64,000 bases of DNA from Sulfitobacter alexandrii (GCF_001886735.1 NZ_CP018076.1:682001-746000); one strand, 5' to 3'. Shown: positions 7,563-17,824, numbered from the stretch's first letter. Notes: generated by a model not told the origin, from the sequence alone. Program-made: numbers and translations.

Positions 7563-8816
7563 TCAGGGGAACTTCACCGCAGGTTTGATCGTGCTGGTGC
7601 AGCTGCCGAAGCCGATGCGGTAGCCATCGCCGCGGGCAGCGCCCTTGAGTGTCATCGTGTCGCCGTCCTCGATGAATGTGCGTGTCTCTCCGCTGTCCAG
7701 CGTGATCGGTTCCTTGCCGCCCCAGCTGAGTTCGATCAGGGAGCCTCGCTGGTCCTTTTCCGGGCCCGAGATGGTGCCCGAACCCAACAGGTCGCCGGCG
7801 TTCATCGCGCAGCCCGAGGACGCGTGATGCGCCAGCTGCTGGGCCGCGGAGTAATACATCTGGTTGTAGTTGGTGCGCGCGATGGTGCTCGGGTCCTTGC
7901 CTTCCGGGGCCATCGTCACTTCGAGCTCGATATCATAGAGCATCGGGCCGGGTTCGCGCAGGTAGGGCAGCAGTTCCCTTTCGCGTTCCGGGGTGGAGGT
8001 GCGGAAGGGTTCCAGCGCCGCGCGCGTCACGATCCAGGGCGAGATCGACGTGGCGAAGGCCTTGGCCTGGAACGGCCCGAGGGGCTGGTATTCCCACGGC
8101 TGGATGTCGCGGGCCGACCAGTCGTTCAGTAGCACGTAGCCGAAGATCATCTCGTCCGCCTGCGCCACGGTGACGGGCTGGCCCATCTCGGACGACGTGC
8201 CGACGATCGCCCCCATCTCGAGCTCGATGTCCAGCCGCTTGCTCGGGCCGAAGGAGGGCATGCCGGCGTCGGGCGCCTTGGTCTGGCCGTTGGGCCGCAC
8301 AATGGGCGTGCCCGATACGACCACGGTAGAGGCGCGGCCGTTGTAGCCGATGGGGATGTGCAGCCAGTTCGGCGGCAGCGCGTTTTCCGCGCCCCGGAAC
8401 ATGGTGCCGATGTTGGTGGCGTGATGCTTGCCCGCGTAGAAATCGGTGAATTCGGTCACGACGAGCGGCATGTGCATCCGCGCTTCGGCCATCGGCACGA
8501 GGTGGGGCGCAACCTGCGCCTGGTCGGGGGCGTCCGCCGACAGCAGACCGGTCAGCCGGTCGCGCAGCGCGGCCCAGCCGTCGGGTCCCAGTTCCATCAC
8601 GTCGTTCCAGTAGGGCACGTCGAACACCGGCTCCTCGGCCAGGTCGATTAGCCCTTCTTCCTCCATCGCGGCCATGTCGAGGATCATGTCGCCGATCGCC
8701 ACGCCGCAACGCGGTTCCAGGCTGTCGGTCTCGAACACGCCATAGGGCAGGTTGTTGAGCGGAAAGTCGGTGTCGGCGCTGTTGGCGCTTTCCACCCAGG
8801 ATTGGAGCAGGGTCAT
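7563..8816 (-). CDS. fahA: Fumarylacetoacetase
   Basis: The 417-aa protein has the length and signature blocks of fumarylacetoacetase, including DFYAGKHHATNIGTMFRG, PNWLHIPIGYNGRASTVVVS, ELEMGAIVG, LLNDWSARDIQPWEY and LGSGTISGP. It hydrolyses fumarylacetoacetate to fumarate and acetoacetate, the last step of tyrosine/phenylalanine breakdown via homogentisate, in the cytoplasm. It lies 58 bp downstream of hmgA on the same strand. A maleylacetoacetate isomerase gene, normally needed between the two steps, is not in the window. Confidence 0.95.
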   Translation of the reverse strand: MTLLQSWVESANSADTDFPLNNLPYGVFETDSLEPRCGVAIGDMILDMAAMEEEGLIDLAEEPVFDVPYWNDVMELGPDGWAALRDRLTGLLSADAPDQAQVAPHLVPMAEARMHMPLVVTEFTDFYAGKHHATNIGTMFRGAENALPPNWLHIPIGYNGRASTVVVSGTPIVRPNGQTKAPDAGMPSFGPSKRLDIELEMGAIVGTSSEMGQPVTVAQADEMIFGYVLLNDWSARDIQPWEYQPLGPFQAKAFATSISPWIVTRAALEPFRTSTPERERELLPYLREPGPMLYDIELEVTMAPEGKDPSTIARTNYNQMYYSAAQQLAHHASSGCAMNAGDLLGSGTISGPEKDQRGSLIELSWGGKEPITLDSGETRTFIEDGDTMTLKGAARGDGYRIGFGSCTSTIKPAVKFP

Positions 8817-8874
8817 TGGTCTTCCTTGTGCTGATACCTGCCGGTTTCACTTAGGTCGAAACCGGCGGGGGGCA

Positions 8875-10236
8875 TCATTTCTTGCCGGGGGTGCCGTCGA
8901 ATTTCTTTTCCAGATCGGTCCAGCAGTCGATGTAGTCGTCCTGAAGCGGCGCTTCTTTTGCGGCAAAGGCGGTCAGGTGCTGCGGGAAGCGTGTCTCGAA
9001 CATGAATGACATGGTGTTTTCCAGCTTCTCGGCCTTGAGATCGGCGTTCGACGCACCTTCAAAGGCGTTCTTGTCCGGGCCATGGGGCAGCATCATGTTG
9101 TGCAGAGACATGCCGCCGGGGACAAACCCCTTTGGCTTGGCATCGTAGATGCCGAAGATGTTGCCCATCAGTTCCGACATGACGTTCTTGTGGTACCACG
9201 GCGGGCGGAAGGTATCTTCGGCCACCATCCAGCGGTCGCGGAACAGGACGAAGTCGATGTTCGCGGTGCCTTCGACACCCGAGGGGGCTGTCAGCACCGT
9301 GAAGATCGACGGATCGGGATGGTCGAACAGGATCGCGCCGACAGGGCAGTAGGTGCGCAGGTCGTATTTGCAGGGGGCGTAGTTGCCGTGCCAGGCGACG
9401 ACGTCGAGCGGGGAGTGTCCGATCTTCGTCTCGTGGAACTGGCCTGCCCATTTCACGGTGACGGTGGAGGGCGCGTCGCGGTCCTCAAAGGCCGCCACGG
9501 GTGTCTTGAAGTCGCGACGATTGGCCATGCAGTTGGCACCGATCGGGCCGCGGCCGGGCAGGTCGAACTTCTGGCCGTAGTTTTCGCACACGAAGCCGCG
9601 ACAGGGCCCTTCGAGCACTTCGACCCGGTAGACCAGCCCCCGAGGGATGATCGCGATTTCCTGCGGTTCGATGTCGATCACACCCAGTTCGGTGGCAAAG
9701 CGCAGGCGGCCCTCCTGCGGGACAACCAGCAGTTCACTGTCGGCCGAGTAGAAATAGGCGTCCACCATGCTGTCGGTGACGAGGTAGATGTGGCTGGCCA
9801 TACCGACCTGCGTGTTCACGTCGCCCGCCGTGGTCATGGTGCGCATGCCCGTGAGCCAGGTCAGCTTTCCTTCGGAATGCGGCACGGGATCCCAGCGGTA
9901 CTGGCCGAGGCTGACCACGTCCGGGTCCACGTGCGGCGCGGATTTCCAGTAGGGCAGGTCGATCTTCTTGAACCGGTGCGTGTGCTTGACCGATGGGCGG
10001 ATGCGGTAGCACCATGTGCGTTCGTTCTGGTGGCTTGGGGCGGTAAAGGCAGTGCCGGACAGCTGTTCGCCATAGAGGCCGTAGTTCACCTTTTGCGGGC
10101 TGTTCATGCCCTGCGGCAGTGCGCCGGGCAGCGCCTCCGTCTCGAAATCGTTGCCGAAGCCGGGCATGTACCCTTCGTGGGTGCCGACGGGCGTGGCGGC
10201 ACTTTGCAGCGCGCGGGGGGCGACGTCCTTGTTCAT
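8875..10236 (-). CDS. hmgA: Homogentisate 1,2-dioxygenase
   Basis: The 453-aa protein matches the family in length and in blocks such as [51 protein letters not shown] and [18 protein letters not shown]. It opens the ring of homogentisate to maleylacetoacetate with non-haem Fe(II) and O2. The start at 10236 has GAAAGGACCTGCC upstream; starts further upstream in the frame would run across the divergent promoter region. It is probably the first gene of the hmgA-fahA-MBL-monooxygenase-DUF2783 operon. The promoter overlaps an inverted repeat shared with the divergent marR gene. Confidence 0.95.
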   Translation of the reverse strand: MNKDVAPRALQSAATPVGTHEGYMPGFGNDFETEALPGALPQGMNSPQKVNYGLYGEQLSGTAFTAPSHQNERTWCYRIRPSVKHTHRFKKIDLPYWKSAPHVDPDVVSLGQYRWDPVPHSEGKLTWLTGMRTMTTAGDVNTQVGMASHIYLVTDSMVDAYFYSADSELLVVPQEGRLRFATELGVIDIEPQEIAIIPRGLVYRVEVLEGPCRGFVCENYGQKFDLPGRGPIGANCMANRRDFKTPVAAFEDRDAPSTVTVKWAGQFHETKIGHSPLDVVAWHGNYAPCKYDLRTYCPVGAILFDHPDPSIFTVLTAPSGVEGTANIDFVLFRDRWMVAEDTFRPPWYHKNVMSELMGNIFGIYDAKPKGFVPGGMSLHNMMLPHGPDKNAFEGASNADLKAEKLENTMSFMFETRFPQHLTAFAAKEAPLQDDYIDCWTDLEKKFDGTPGKK

Positions 10237-10267
10237 GGCAGGTCCTTTCGCAAAACGTGAGGATGAC

Positions 10268-10303
10268 ATATTAGTTGGTTTTGTAACTAACAACGGGATA
10301 AAT
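10268..10303. promoter_or_regulatory. Shared hmgA/marR promoter region with MarR-type operator
   Basis: A perfect inverted repeat, TTAGTT-N8-AACTAA, occupies 10271-10290. On the minus strand a TAATAT -10 (10268-10273) for hmgA overlaps its edge. On the plus strand TTGGTT (10275-10280), a 17-bp spacer and ATAAAT (10298-10303) form a candidate promoter for marR, with initiation close to its ATG. Bound repressor would block both promoters. The repeat is seen directly; the assignment to this MarR protein is inference. Confidence 0.6.
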
Positions 10304-10309
10304 TGCAAA

Positions 10310-10771
10310 ATGCCGGAAAAAGACGGGGCCGGACACCGAGAGACGGGGGAGGATTTCGACCTGCGGGGGTTCCTGCCGTACTTGCTGAACATGGCTGCGG
10401 AAGAATCCAGCGCGAGCTTTCAGCAGTATTACAAGGGCAGATACGGGATGTTACGCACGGAATGGCGGGTGCTGTTCCACCTCGGGCGCTATGGCGCGAT
10501 GACGGCCAAGGAAATCTGCGACCGCGCCCGGATGCACAAGACCAAGGTCAGCCGTGCGGTGGCGGCGCTGCAGGCCAAGCGATTCCTGACGCGCAGCCCC
10601 CGGGAGGACGACAGGCGCCACGAAACGCTGGCGCTCACATCGCAGGGCAGGCTTGCCTATGCCGATCTCGCCGCTCAGGGGAAGCAGTTCGACCGGGCCC
10701 TGATGGCCGATTTTTCGGAAGAGGAGGCCCGGCTGCTGCGGCAGGCGCTGGTCAGGATCGCCAGGCTCTAG
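10310..10771 (+). CDS. MarR-family transcriptional regulator
   Basis: The 153-aa winged-helix protein has the MarR recognition helix region [20 protein letters not shown] and the wing with [18 protein letters not shown] (the DxRxxxxxLT signature). The start at 10310 was chosen because an upstream in-frame start would lie inside divergent hmgA; no Shine-Dalgarno is visible, so a leaderless transcript is possible. Divergent position and the shared inverted repeat indicate autoregulation and repression of the homogentisate operon, relieved by a pathway aromatic acid. This is known for HpaR/HmgR-like regulators and inferred here. Confidence 0.85.
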   Translation: MPEKDGAGHRETGEDFDLRGFLPYLLNMAAEESSASFQQYYKGRYGMLRTEWRVLFHLGRYGAMTAKEICDRARMHKTKVSRAVAALQAKRFLTRSPREDDRRHETLALTSQGRLAYADLAAQGKQFDRALMADFSEEEARLLRQALVRIARL

Positions 10772-10778
10772 GGGATGT

Positions 10779-10814
10779 GACCCCGGCGGCAACGGGGGGT
10801 GCGCCGCCGGGGTC
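10779..10814. terminator. GC-rich hairpin between convergent marR and protease genes
   Basis: A perfect 12-bp stem, GACCCCGGCGGC paired with GCCGCCGGGGTC around a 12-nt loop, fills the gap between two convergent stop codons. No T-run follows, so it is either a bidirectional terminator of non-canonical type or an RNA-stabilising 3' structure. Confidence 0.55.
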
Positions 10815-10823
10815 CTGCGCGGG

Positions 10824-11939
<1,116 letters not shown>

Positions 11940-12011
11940 CGGGGATACCTCGATTGTTGTGTTACCGCCCCCATATGACGGGCAGTTCTTACAGCCGCGT
12001 GGGCGGTGCTA

Positions 12012-12023
12012 TACAAATTTGTA
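12012..12023. promoter_or_regulatory. 12-bp palindrome between protease and response regulator genes
   Basis: TACAAATTTGTA is a perfect AT-rich palindrome in the 145-bp divergent region 11940-12084. It is a candidate operator for the adjacent response regulator or another factor. OmpR-type regulators more often bind direct repeats, so the binding protein is not assigned. Confidence 0.35.
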
Positions 12024-12084
12024 ACGGGGCATGCGGGCCCTTATTCTCTATGCGGGGGGCTTGCAGCGCGCGAGCGAGGACGAG

Positions 12085-12756
12085 ATGAAAATCCTGGTCA
12101 TAGAAGACGATGCGACGACCGGCGGCTACATCGCCAAGGGCCTGCGCGAGGAAGGCCATGCGGTGGATCTGATCGCGGACGGCCGCGAGGGGCTGATCGC
12201 GGCGACCGGCGGTGGGCACGAGGTGGTGATCCTCGACAGGATGCTGCCGCAGGTGGACGGGCTGACGGTGCTGAAAACCCTGCGCGGCGCCGGATCGACG
12301 GTGCCGGTGCTGCTGCTGACCGCGATGGGCGACGTCGAGGACCGGATCGAAGGGTTGCGGGCAGGGGCCGACGACTATCTCGCGAAACCCTTCGTTTTCG
12401 GTGAATTGTCGGCACGTGTGGCGGCCCTCTCGCGCAGGCCGCAGGCCATCGACGCCGAGACGGTGCTGCGCGCCGGCGATCTCGAGATGAACCTGATCGC
12501 CCGGACCGTGACACGGGCCGGTCAGGAGATCGACCTCCTGCCGCGCGAGTTCGCGCTGCTGGAACACCTGCTGCGCCGCAAGGGCCGGGTGCAGACCCGG
12601 ACCATGCTGCTGGAGGCGGTCTGGGACATCGGCTTCGACCCCGGCACCAACGTGGTCGAAACCCATATCAGCCGTTTGCGCGCCAAGGTGGATCGTCCTT
12701 TCGACGCGGAGCTGATCCAGACCGTGCGCGGCGCGGGCTACCGGATCGCGGCATGA
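12085..12756 (+). CDS. OmpR-family response regulator
   Basis: The 223-aa protein has a receiver domain with the acidic pair Asp8/Asp9, phospho-acceptor Asp51 (VVILDRMLP) and Lys101 (LAKPF). A C-terminal winged-helix domain follows, with LLPREFALLEHLLRRKGRVQ and NVVETHISRLRAKV. The start MKILVIEDD at 12085 follows GAGGACGAG; an upstream in-frame ATG at 12031 would add 18 poorly conserved residues. Its stop overlaps the kinase start (ATGA). It probably controls the divergent protease and its own operon in response to envelope stress (inference). Confidence 0.92.
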   Translation: MKILVIEDDATTGGYIAKGLREEGHAVDLIADGREGLIAATGGGHEVVILDRMLPQVDGLTVLKTLRGAGSTVPVLLLTAMGDVEDRIEGLRAGADDYLAKPFVFGELSARVAALSRRPQAIDAETVLRAGDLEMNLIARTVTRAGQEIDLLPREFALLEHLLRRKGRVQTRTMLLEAVWDIGFDPGTNVVETHISRLRAKVDRPFDAELIQTVRGAGYRIAA

Positions 12757-14108
12757 CAACCGGGCTGGCGCAGTTCTGGCGGTCGATGCCGCTGCGGCTG
12801 GCGCTGCTGCTGGTCGCGCTTTTTACGGCCGTCAGCCTGCTGAGCCTCGCGGCCAGCTACGGCTTCACCCAGCGGTCGTTCGAACAGGCGATGCGCGCGG
12901 ACCTGCGGCAGGATCTGGCGGGGTTCCGTGCCGCGCCCAACGCCCGCGCGGTGGCGGCGCTGGTGGAGGCCGAAAGCCGCGAGACGGACCCGAACCGCAT
13001 GGTGCTGAGCTATGCCGCACCCTCGGGGCGGATCTACGGCAACGGGGCCATCGCGCGGGACGAGGCGGGGTTTCACATCGTCTCGCTTGGCCGAAACCGC
13101 GCCGACTACGAAGGCGCCTACCTGTCACTGACGGACAGGCTTTATGGCGGTGTCATCACCATCGCGCGCAGCCGGGCCGAGATCGAGGCGCTGGGCGATG
13201 TGTTTCGCAACATTCTCCTGATCAGCCTAATGCCCACGGCGCTGATCGCGCTGTCGGGTGGGCTGGTGCTTGCGCGCCGGTCCAAACGTCACGTCGAGGT
13301 GGTGGGAAGCGCGCTGGACCGGATGACGCGGGGAGATCTGGGCGCGAGGGTCGACGTGGGGCCGCGCTGGTCAGACGATCTGGCGCAGATCGGCGGCAAG
13401 CTGAACCAGATGGCCACGGCGCAGGAGGCCTCGGTGACGGCGCTCAAGCAGGTGTCGTCGGACATTGCCCATGATCTCAAGACACCGCTGCAACGCGTCG
13501 CGCTGCGGCTGGAAGACCTGGAAGGCAAGGTCGAACCCGGCAGCGAGGAGGGCGATCTGGTGGCGCGCACCCGCGCCGAGGTGGCCGAGATGGGACATGT
13601 GTTTCAGGCGCTCTTGCAGCTTCCCCAGGTCGAGGCGGGCGCGGCCCGCGCCCGCTTTGCCCCGGTCGATCTGGTCCAGGTCTGCCGAACGATGATCGAG
13701 GTCCACGAGCCGAGCGCGGAGGAGTCAGGCCACGATCTCGTCCTCGAGGCAGAGGGCGATGTGCCGCTGGTGCCCGGCGACCGGGCGCTTCTGGGGCAGA
13801 TGGTGTCCAACCTGATCGAGAACGCGCTGCGACACACCCCGCCGGGCGGCCGGATCGTACTGCACCTTTCACTGCAGGGGGACGACCGCGTCTCGCTCAG
13901 GGTGACCGATACCGGGCCCGGCATCCCGGCGGCCGAGCGCGAGAAGGTGCTGGACCGGCTTTATCGTCTGGACCGCAGCCGCAACACGCCCGGCAACGGG
14001 CTCGGGCTGAGCCTCGTCGCGGCGGTTGCGCAACTGCACGGCGCGGACCTCGTGCTGGGCGACAATGATCCCGGGCTTACGGTCGACCTGACGTTTCGGA
14101 AGAATTAG
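12753..14108 (+). CDS. Sensor histidine kinase (HAMP, HisKA, HATPase)
   Basis: The 451-aa membrane kinase has a first TM at about 17-40, a periplasmic sensor region of roughly 120 residues, and a second TM at about 155-175 ending in LARRSKR. A HAMP linker, the H-box SSDIAHDLKTPLQR with phospho-His240, and an ATPase domain with an N-box (NLIENALRHTPPGG) and G-boxes (DTGPGIP, GNGLGLSL) follow. It is translationally coupled to the response regulator upstream by an ATGA overlap. The sensor region shows no recognised ligand fold; an envelope or cationic signal is guessed from the protease next door. Confidence 0.92.
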   Translation: MTTGLAQFWRSMPLRLALLLVALFTAVSLLSLAASYGFTQRSFEQAMRADLRQDLAGFRAAPNARAVAALVEAESRETDPNRMVLSYAAPSGRIYGNGAIARDEAGFHIVSLGRNRADYEGAYLSLTDRLYGGVITIARSRAEIEALGDVFRNILLISLMPTALIALSGGLVLARRSKRHVEVVGSALDRMTRGDLGARVDVGPRWSDDLAQIGGKLNQMATAQEASVTALKQVSSDIAHDLKTPLQRVALRLEDLEGKVEPGSEEGDLVARTRAEVAEMGHVFQALLQLPQVEAGAARARFAPVDLVQVCRTMIEVHEPSAEESGHDLVLEAEGDVPLVPGDRALLGQMVSNLIENALRHTPPGGRIVLHLSLQGDDRVSLRVTDTGPGIPAAEREKVLDRLYRLDRSRNTPGNGLGLSLVAAVAQLHGADLVLGDNDPGLTVDLTFRKN

Positions 14109-14202
14109 GGTGCAAAAGAAGGTCCCGGCTGCGGCGAAATGTGACGCTGTACTCGCCGGTCAATGGTCCTATGTCGGGGGCAGTTGATAGAAAGGTCAGG
14201 CC

Positions 14203-15624
14203 ATGTTGGACGGATACTCCGCAGAGATACTCGCCCGGGTGCAGTTCGCCTTCACCATTTCCTTCCACATCATCTTTCCGGCGTTCTCGATCGGGTTGGC
14301 CAGTTTCCTCGCGGTGCTGAACGCGCGTTGGCTGTGGACGCGCGACGAGACATTCCTGATTTTGTTCAACTACTGGGTCAAGATCTTTGCCATCGCCTTC
14401 GGCATGGGGGTCGTTTCGGGCATCGTCATGTCCTACCAGTTCGGCACCAACTGGGCCGTGTTCTCGGACAAGGCCGGGCCGGTGATCGGGCCGCTCATGG
14501 CCTACGAGGTGCTGACGGCGTTCTTCCTAGAGGCGGGTTTCCTTGGCATCATGCTGTTCGGCCGCGAGCGGGTCGGCGAGACCCTTCATATGCTGGCGAC
14601 CGGCATGGTCGCCTTCGGCACGCTGATCTCGGCCACCTGGATCCTGTCGGTCAACTCCTGGATGCAGACGCCCGCAGGGTTCAGCATGAACGAGCTGGGC
14701 CAGTTCATTCCCGAGGACTGGTGGCAGATCGTCTTCAATCCATCCTTCCCCTACCGGCTGACGCACATGGTGCTCGCGGCCTTTTTGACCACGGCGCTCG
14801 TGGTGGGCGCGGTGGGCGCGCTGCATCTGCTGCGTGACCGCAAGGACGCCCCGGCACGGCGCATGTTTTCCATGGCGATGTGGATGCTGGTTCTTGTCAC
14901 CCCCTTGCAGATCGCGGCGGGCGACTTTCACGGGATCAATACCCTCGAACACCAGCCCGCCAAGGTGATGGCGATGGAGGGGCACTTCGACAGTCACCCT
15001 GACGGTGCGCCGCTGATCCTGTTCGGGCTCCCCAACCAGGCGGAAAAGCGGGTGGACTATGCGGTGGAGATCCCCAAGCTGAGTTCGCTGATCCTCAAGC
15101 ACGACCTGAACGCGCCGCTCGCCGGGCTCGATACCATCCCGGACGAGGACGAGCCGCCGGTGGCCATCGTCTTCTTCTCCTTCCGGGTTATGGTCGGCCT
15201 CGGTTTATTGATGCTCGGTCTGGGTGTCTGGGGGCTGATCGCGCGGGCGCGAGGTCGGTTGTTCGACGCGCCCATGCTCTGGCGCGCGTCGATGGTGATG
15301 GGGCCGATGGGGTTCGTCGCCGTGTTGGCGGGCTGGATCACGACCGAGGTGGGCCGCCAGCCCTTTACCGTCTACGGGCTGCTGCGGACATCCGACAGTC
15401 TTTCGCCGGTGGCAGCCCCGGCGGTGGCGGCCTCGCTCATCGCGTTCATCATCGTCTACTTCTTCGTGTTCGGGGCCGGGACCTACTATATCCTGCGCCT
15501 GATGAACAAGCCGATCAAGCCGGTCAGCGACGCGCCGATGACGGACGAAGGACCGACCCGTACCGCCGGGACCACCCCGGCGGCGCAGGTCCAGGAAAAA
15601 CATGAAGACAAGGGGATGACGTGA
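14203..15624 (+). CDS. cydA: Cyanide-insensitive bd-type quinol oxidase subunit I (CioA/CydA)
   Basis: The 473-aa polytopic protein is subunit I of a bd oxidase. The N-terminal haem-ligand region is FAFTISFHIIFPAFSIG and the quinol/GRQPF block is TTEVGRQPFTVYGLLRTSD. At this length the Q-loop is the short, CIO type. It oxidises ubiquinol and reduces O2 to water without proton pumping, with haem b and d cofactors in the inner membrane. The ATG at 14203 is preceded by AAAGG. The cydB start follows the stop by 1 bp. No clear FNR box is seen in the 94-bp upstream spacer. Confidence 0.95.
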   Translation: MLDGYSAEILARVQFAFTISFHIIFPAFSIGLASFLAVLNARWLWTRDETFLILFNYWVKIFAIAFGMGVVSGIVMSYQFGTNWAVFSDKAGPVIGPLMAYEVLTAFFLEAGFLGIMLFGRERVGETLHMLATGMVAFGTLISATWILSVNSWMQTPAGFSMNELGQFIPEDWWQIVFNPSFPYRLTHMVLAAFLTTALVVGAVGALHLLRDRKDAPARRMFSMAMWMLVLVTPLQIAAGDFHGINTLEHQPAKVMAMEGHFDSHPDGAPLILFGLPNQAEKRVDYAVEIPKLSSLILKHDLNAPLAGLDTIPDEDEPPVAIVFFSFRVMVGLGLLMLGLGVWGLIARARGRLFDAPMLWRASMVMGPMGFVAVLAGWITTEVGRQPFTVYGLLRTSDSLSPVAAPAVAASLIAFIIVYFFVFGAGTYYILRLMNKPIKPVSDAPMTDEGPTRTAGTTPAAQVQEKHEDKGMT

Positions 15625-15625
15625 C

Positions 15626-16633
15626 ATGCTGGGATTGGAACTGTCCTTCATCTGGGCCGGCATCATCGCCTTCGCGGTGCTGGTCTATGTCATCCTCGAC
15701 GGTTTCGACCTTGGGGTGGGGTTGCTCTTTCCGCTGACCAAGGACGAGAAGGAGCGCAATGTGATGATGAATTCCGTAGCACCCATCTGGGACGGCAACG
15801 AAACCTGGCTGGTCCTGGGCGGCGGCGGGCTCTTCGCGGTGTTCCCGCTGGCCTACGCCGTGGTGATGCCCGCGCTTTACATGCCGATCATCCTGATGCT
15901 GCTGGGCCTGGTGTTCCGTGGCGTCGCGTTCGAATATCGCTGGCGGACCAAGCGCTGGAAGGGCACATGGGATATCGCCTTCTTCGGCGGCTCGCTGCTG
16001 GCCTCGCTCTGCCAGGGGATCGCGCTGGGGGCGCTGGTGCAGGGGATCGAGGTCGAAAATCGCGCCTATTCGGGCGGATGGTGGGACTGGCTCACGCCGT
16101 TCTCGCTCCTGACCGGGCTGGCGGTGACGGTGGGGTATGCGATGCTCGGCGCGACCTGGCTGAACATGAAGTTGGAGGGCCGTATCCAGGCCCACATGCG
16201 GCGGCTGGCATGGCCCTTCGGCATGGCGACCGTCGGGTTCATGGCGGCGGTCAGCCTGTGGACGCCGTTCCTTGACAGTGTCTATTTCGAACGCTGGTTC
16301 GTCTTTCCCGCGATGGCGTTCAGCTTTGTCGTGCCGGTGCTCGTGGCGCTGTGCGTCCTGGGGTTGTTCCGAGGGTTGCAGCAGCACCGGGACGTGCAGC
16401 CGTTCCTCTGCGCGCTGAGCCTCTTCGTCCTCGGCTTCATCGGCATCGGGATCAGTTTCTATCCCTACATCGTGCCGCATGAACTGAAGATCGTGGATGC
16501 GGCGGCCCCCGACAGCTCACTCTGGTTCACCCTGGTGGGGACGATGGTGCTGATCCCGATGATCCTGACCTACACCGCCTATGCCTACTGGGTCTTCCGG
16601 GGCAAGATCGACCCGGAAGAGGGGTACCATTGA
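15626..16633 (+). CDS. cydB: Bd-type quinol oxidase subunit II (CioB/CydB)
   Basis: The 335-aa membrane protein has CydB features: the N-terminal YVILDGFDLGVGLLFP segment, NSVAPIWDGNETWLV and RGVAFEYRWR, and about eight to nine hydrophobic helices. It forms the heterodimer with CydA and stabilises haem binding. Start ATG is 1 bp after the cydA stop, and the stop overlaps the next small ORF by one base. Nothing unusual in length. Confidence 0.95.
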   Translation: MLGLELSFIWAGIIAFAVLVYVILDGFDLGVGLLFPLTKDEKERNVMMNSVAPIWDGNETWLVLGGGGLFAVFPLAYAVVMPALYMPIILMLLGLVFRGVAFEYRWRTKRWKGTWDIAFFGGSLLASLCQGIALGALVQGIEVENRAYSGGWWDWLTPFSLLTGLAVTVGYAMLGATWLNMKLEGRIQAHMRRLAWPFGMATVGFMAAVSLWTPFLDSVYFERWFVFPAMAFSFVVPVLVALCVLGLFRGLQQHRDVQPFLCALSLFVLGFIGIGISFYPYIVPHELKIVDAAAPDSSLWFTLVGTMVLIPMILTYTAYAYWVFRGKIDPEEGYH

Positions 16634-16743
16634 TGCCGCCCTGGATGCGCAAGCTAGGCTGGTTCGTCCTGTTGTGGGCGCTCAGCATCGCGGCGCTGGG
16701 TGTTGTTGCCTACGGCATCCGGTCGGTGATCTACGCTGGCTGA
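16633..16743 (+). CDS. DUF2474-type small membrane protein of the bd oxidase
   Basis: This 36-codon ORF (MPPWMRKLGWFVLLWALSIA at the start) has one transmembrane helix after a short basic N-terminus, the pattern of DUF2474 proteins that follow cioAB. The ATG shares a base with the cydB stop (TGATG), so translation should be coupled. By analogy with CydX it may be a third subunit that stabilises the oxidase (inference from context). It ends at the TGA at 16741. Confidence 0.8.
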   Translation: MPPWMRKLGWFVLLWALSIAALGVVAYGIRSVIYAG

Positions 16744-16807
16744 GCCGCGCGGCCTTGCCTTTCGCGTCTCCGGCTGGTGAAACCATCGCAAATCGAAAGG
16801 AACCCCG

Positions 16808-17779
16808 ATGCGCGCCATGCAAGTAACCGCCTACGACGAACCCCTCAGCCTTCAGGAGCTGGAGTTGCCTGTCCCCGGTCCGGGTGAAGTGCTGGTCAGG
16901 GTGGAAACCTGCGGCATGAATTTCGGCGATACGCTGATGATCAAGGGAACCTATCAGGAAAAGCCGCCGCTGCCCTTTACCATGGGCATGGAACTGGCCG
17001 GCCGCATCGAGGGATTGGGCGACGGGGTCGAGGGCCTGGCGAAGGACCAGCGCATCGCGGCCTACACGGGGCATGGCGGACTGGCGGAATACGCCGTGCT
17101 GCCCGCCGACGTCTGCGTGCCGATCCCCGACGAGATGAGCGCGGTTGACGCGGCGGCCTTCCTGATCGCCTACGGCACAAGCCACGTTGCGCTGGACTAC
17201 AAGGCGGGTCTGAAACCCGGCGAGCGCCTGCTGGTGCTTGGCGCCTCGGGCGGCGTGGGGCTGACGGCGGTGGAACTGGGCACGCTGATGGGCGCGGAGG
17301 TCATCGCCTGTGCCCGTGGCAAGGACAAGCTGGAGATCTGCCGCAAGCTGGGCGCCGATCACCTGGTCGATTCCGAAAGCGACGACATCCGCGCGGCGGT
17401 CAAGGCGCTTGGCGGGGCCGATGTGGTCTATGACCCGATCGGTGGCGACCAGTTCAAGGCGGCGATGCGCGCCTGCAACCCCGAGGCCCGGCTGTTGCCG
17501 CTGGGTTTCGCAAGCGGAGAGGTGCCGCAAATTCCGGCGAACATCCTGCTGGTCAAGAACCTGACGGTCCTCGGCCTGTACTGGGGCGGCTACGCGCGGA
17601 TCAAACCCAGCGTGCTGACCGACAGTTTCCGCACTCTTTTCGACTGGTATGTCGAAGGAAGGATCAGGCCGCATGTCAGCAACGTGCTGCCGCTGGAACA
17701 GGCGAACGAGGCACTGGACCTGCTGCGGACCCGCAAGGCGACGGGCAAGGTGGTGGTACAGGTGTCGGAGGCGGAGTAG
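16808..17779 (+). CDS. NADPH:quinone oxidoreductase-like MDR protein
   Basis: The 323-aa medium-chain dehydrogenase/reductase lacks the zinc ligands of alcohol dehydrogenases. It has the quinone-reductase pattern PGPGEVLVRVETCGMNFGD, the coenzyme-binding LVLGASGGVGLTAVELG and a C-terminal ATGKVVV block. These cytoplasmic enzymes reduce quinones or enoyl/enone substrates with NAD(P)H; the substrate cannot be told. AAAGG sits ahead of the start. It is followed by two adjacent hairpins and is probably monocistronic. Confidence 0.88.
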   Translation: MRAMQVTAYDEPLSLQELELPVPGPGEVLVRVETCGMNFGDTLMIKGTYQEKPPLPFTMGMELAGRIEGLGDGVEGLAKDQRIAAYTGHGGLAEYAVLPADVCVPIPDEMSAVDAAAFLIAYGTSHVALDYKAGLKPGERLLVLGASGGVGLTAVELGTLMGAEVIACARGKDKLEICRKLGADHLVDSESDDIRAAVKALGGADVVYDPIGGDQFKAAMRACNPEARLLPLGFASGEVPQIPANILLVKNLTVLGLYWGGYARIKPSVLTDSFRTLFDWYVEGRIRPHVSNVLPLEQANEALDLLRTRKATGKVVVQVSEAE

Positions 17780-17824
17780 CCGTTTTCTTTGAAGAAAACG
17801 GTCCGGAATTTTCGAAAATTCCGG
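17780..17824. terminator. Double hairpin downstream of the quinone oxidoreductase gene
   Basis: Two perfect inverted repeats stand side by side directly after the stop codon. The first is CCGTTTTC-N6-GAAAACGG (17780-17801). The second is the 22-bp palindrome of 17803-17824, whose half is CCGGAATTTTC. The AT-rich stem centres give T-runs on both strands, so the element can end transcription either way. A very similar pair lies at 40836-40881. Confidence 0.7.

Noticed and set aside
4871..7588. A 905-codon open frame on the plus strand opposite the monooxygenase and MBL genes
   Set aside because: It covers two well-supported minus-strand genes. Its composition is Gly/Arg/Val-rich with no recognisable domain.
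14109..14202. FNR box upstream of the bd oxidase genes
   Set aside because: A TTGAT half-site is present (GTTGATAG) but no matching ATCAA at the right spacing.
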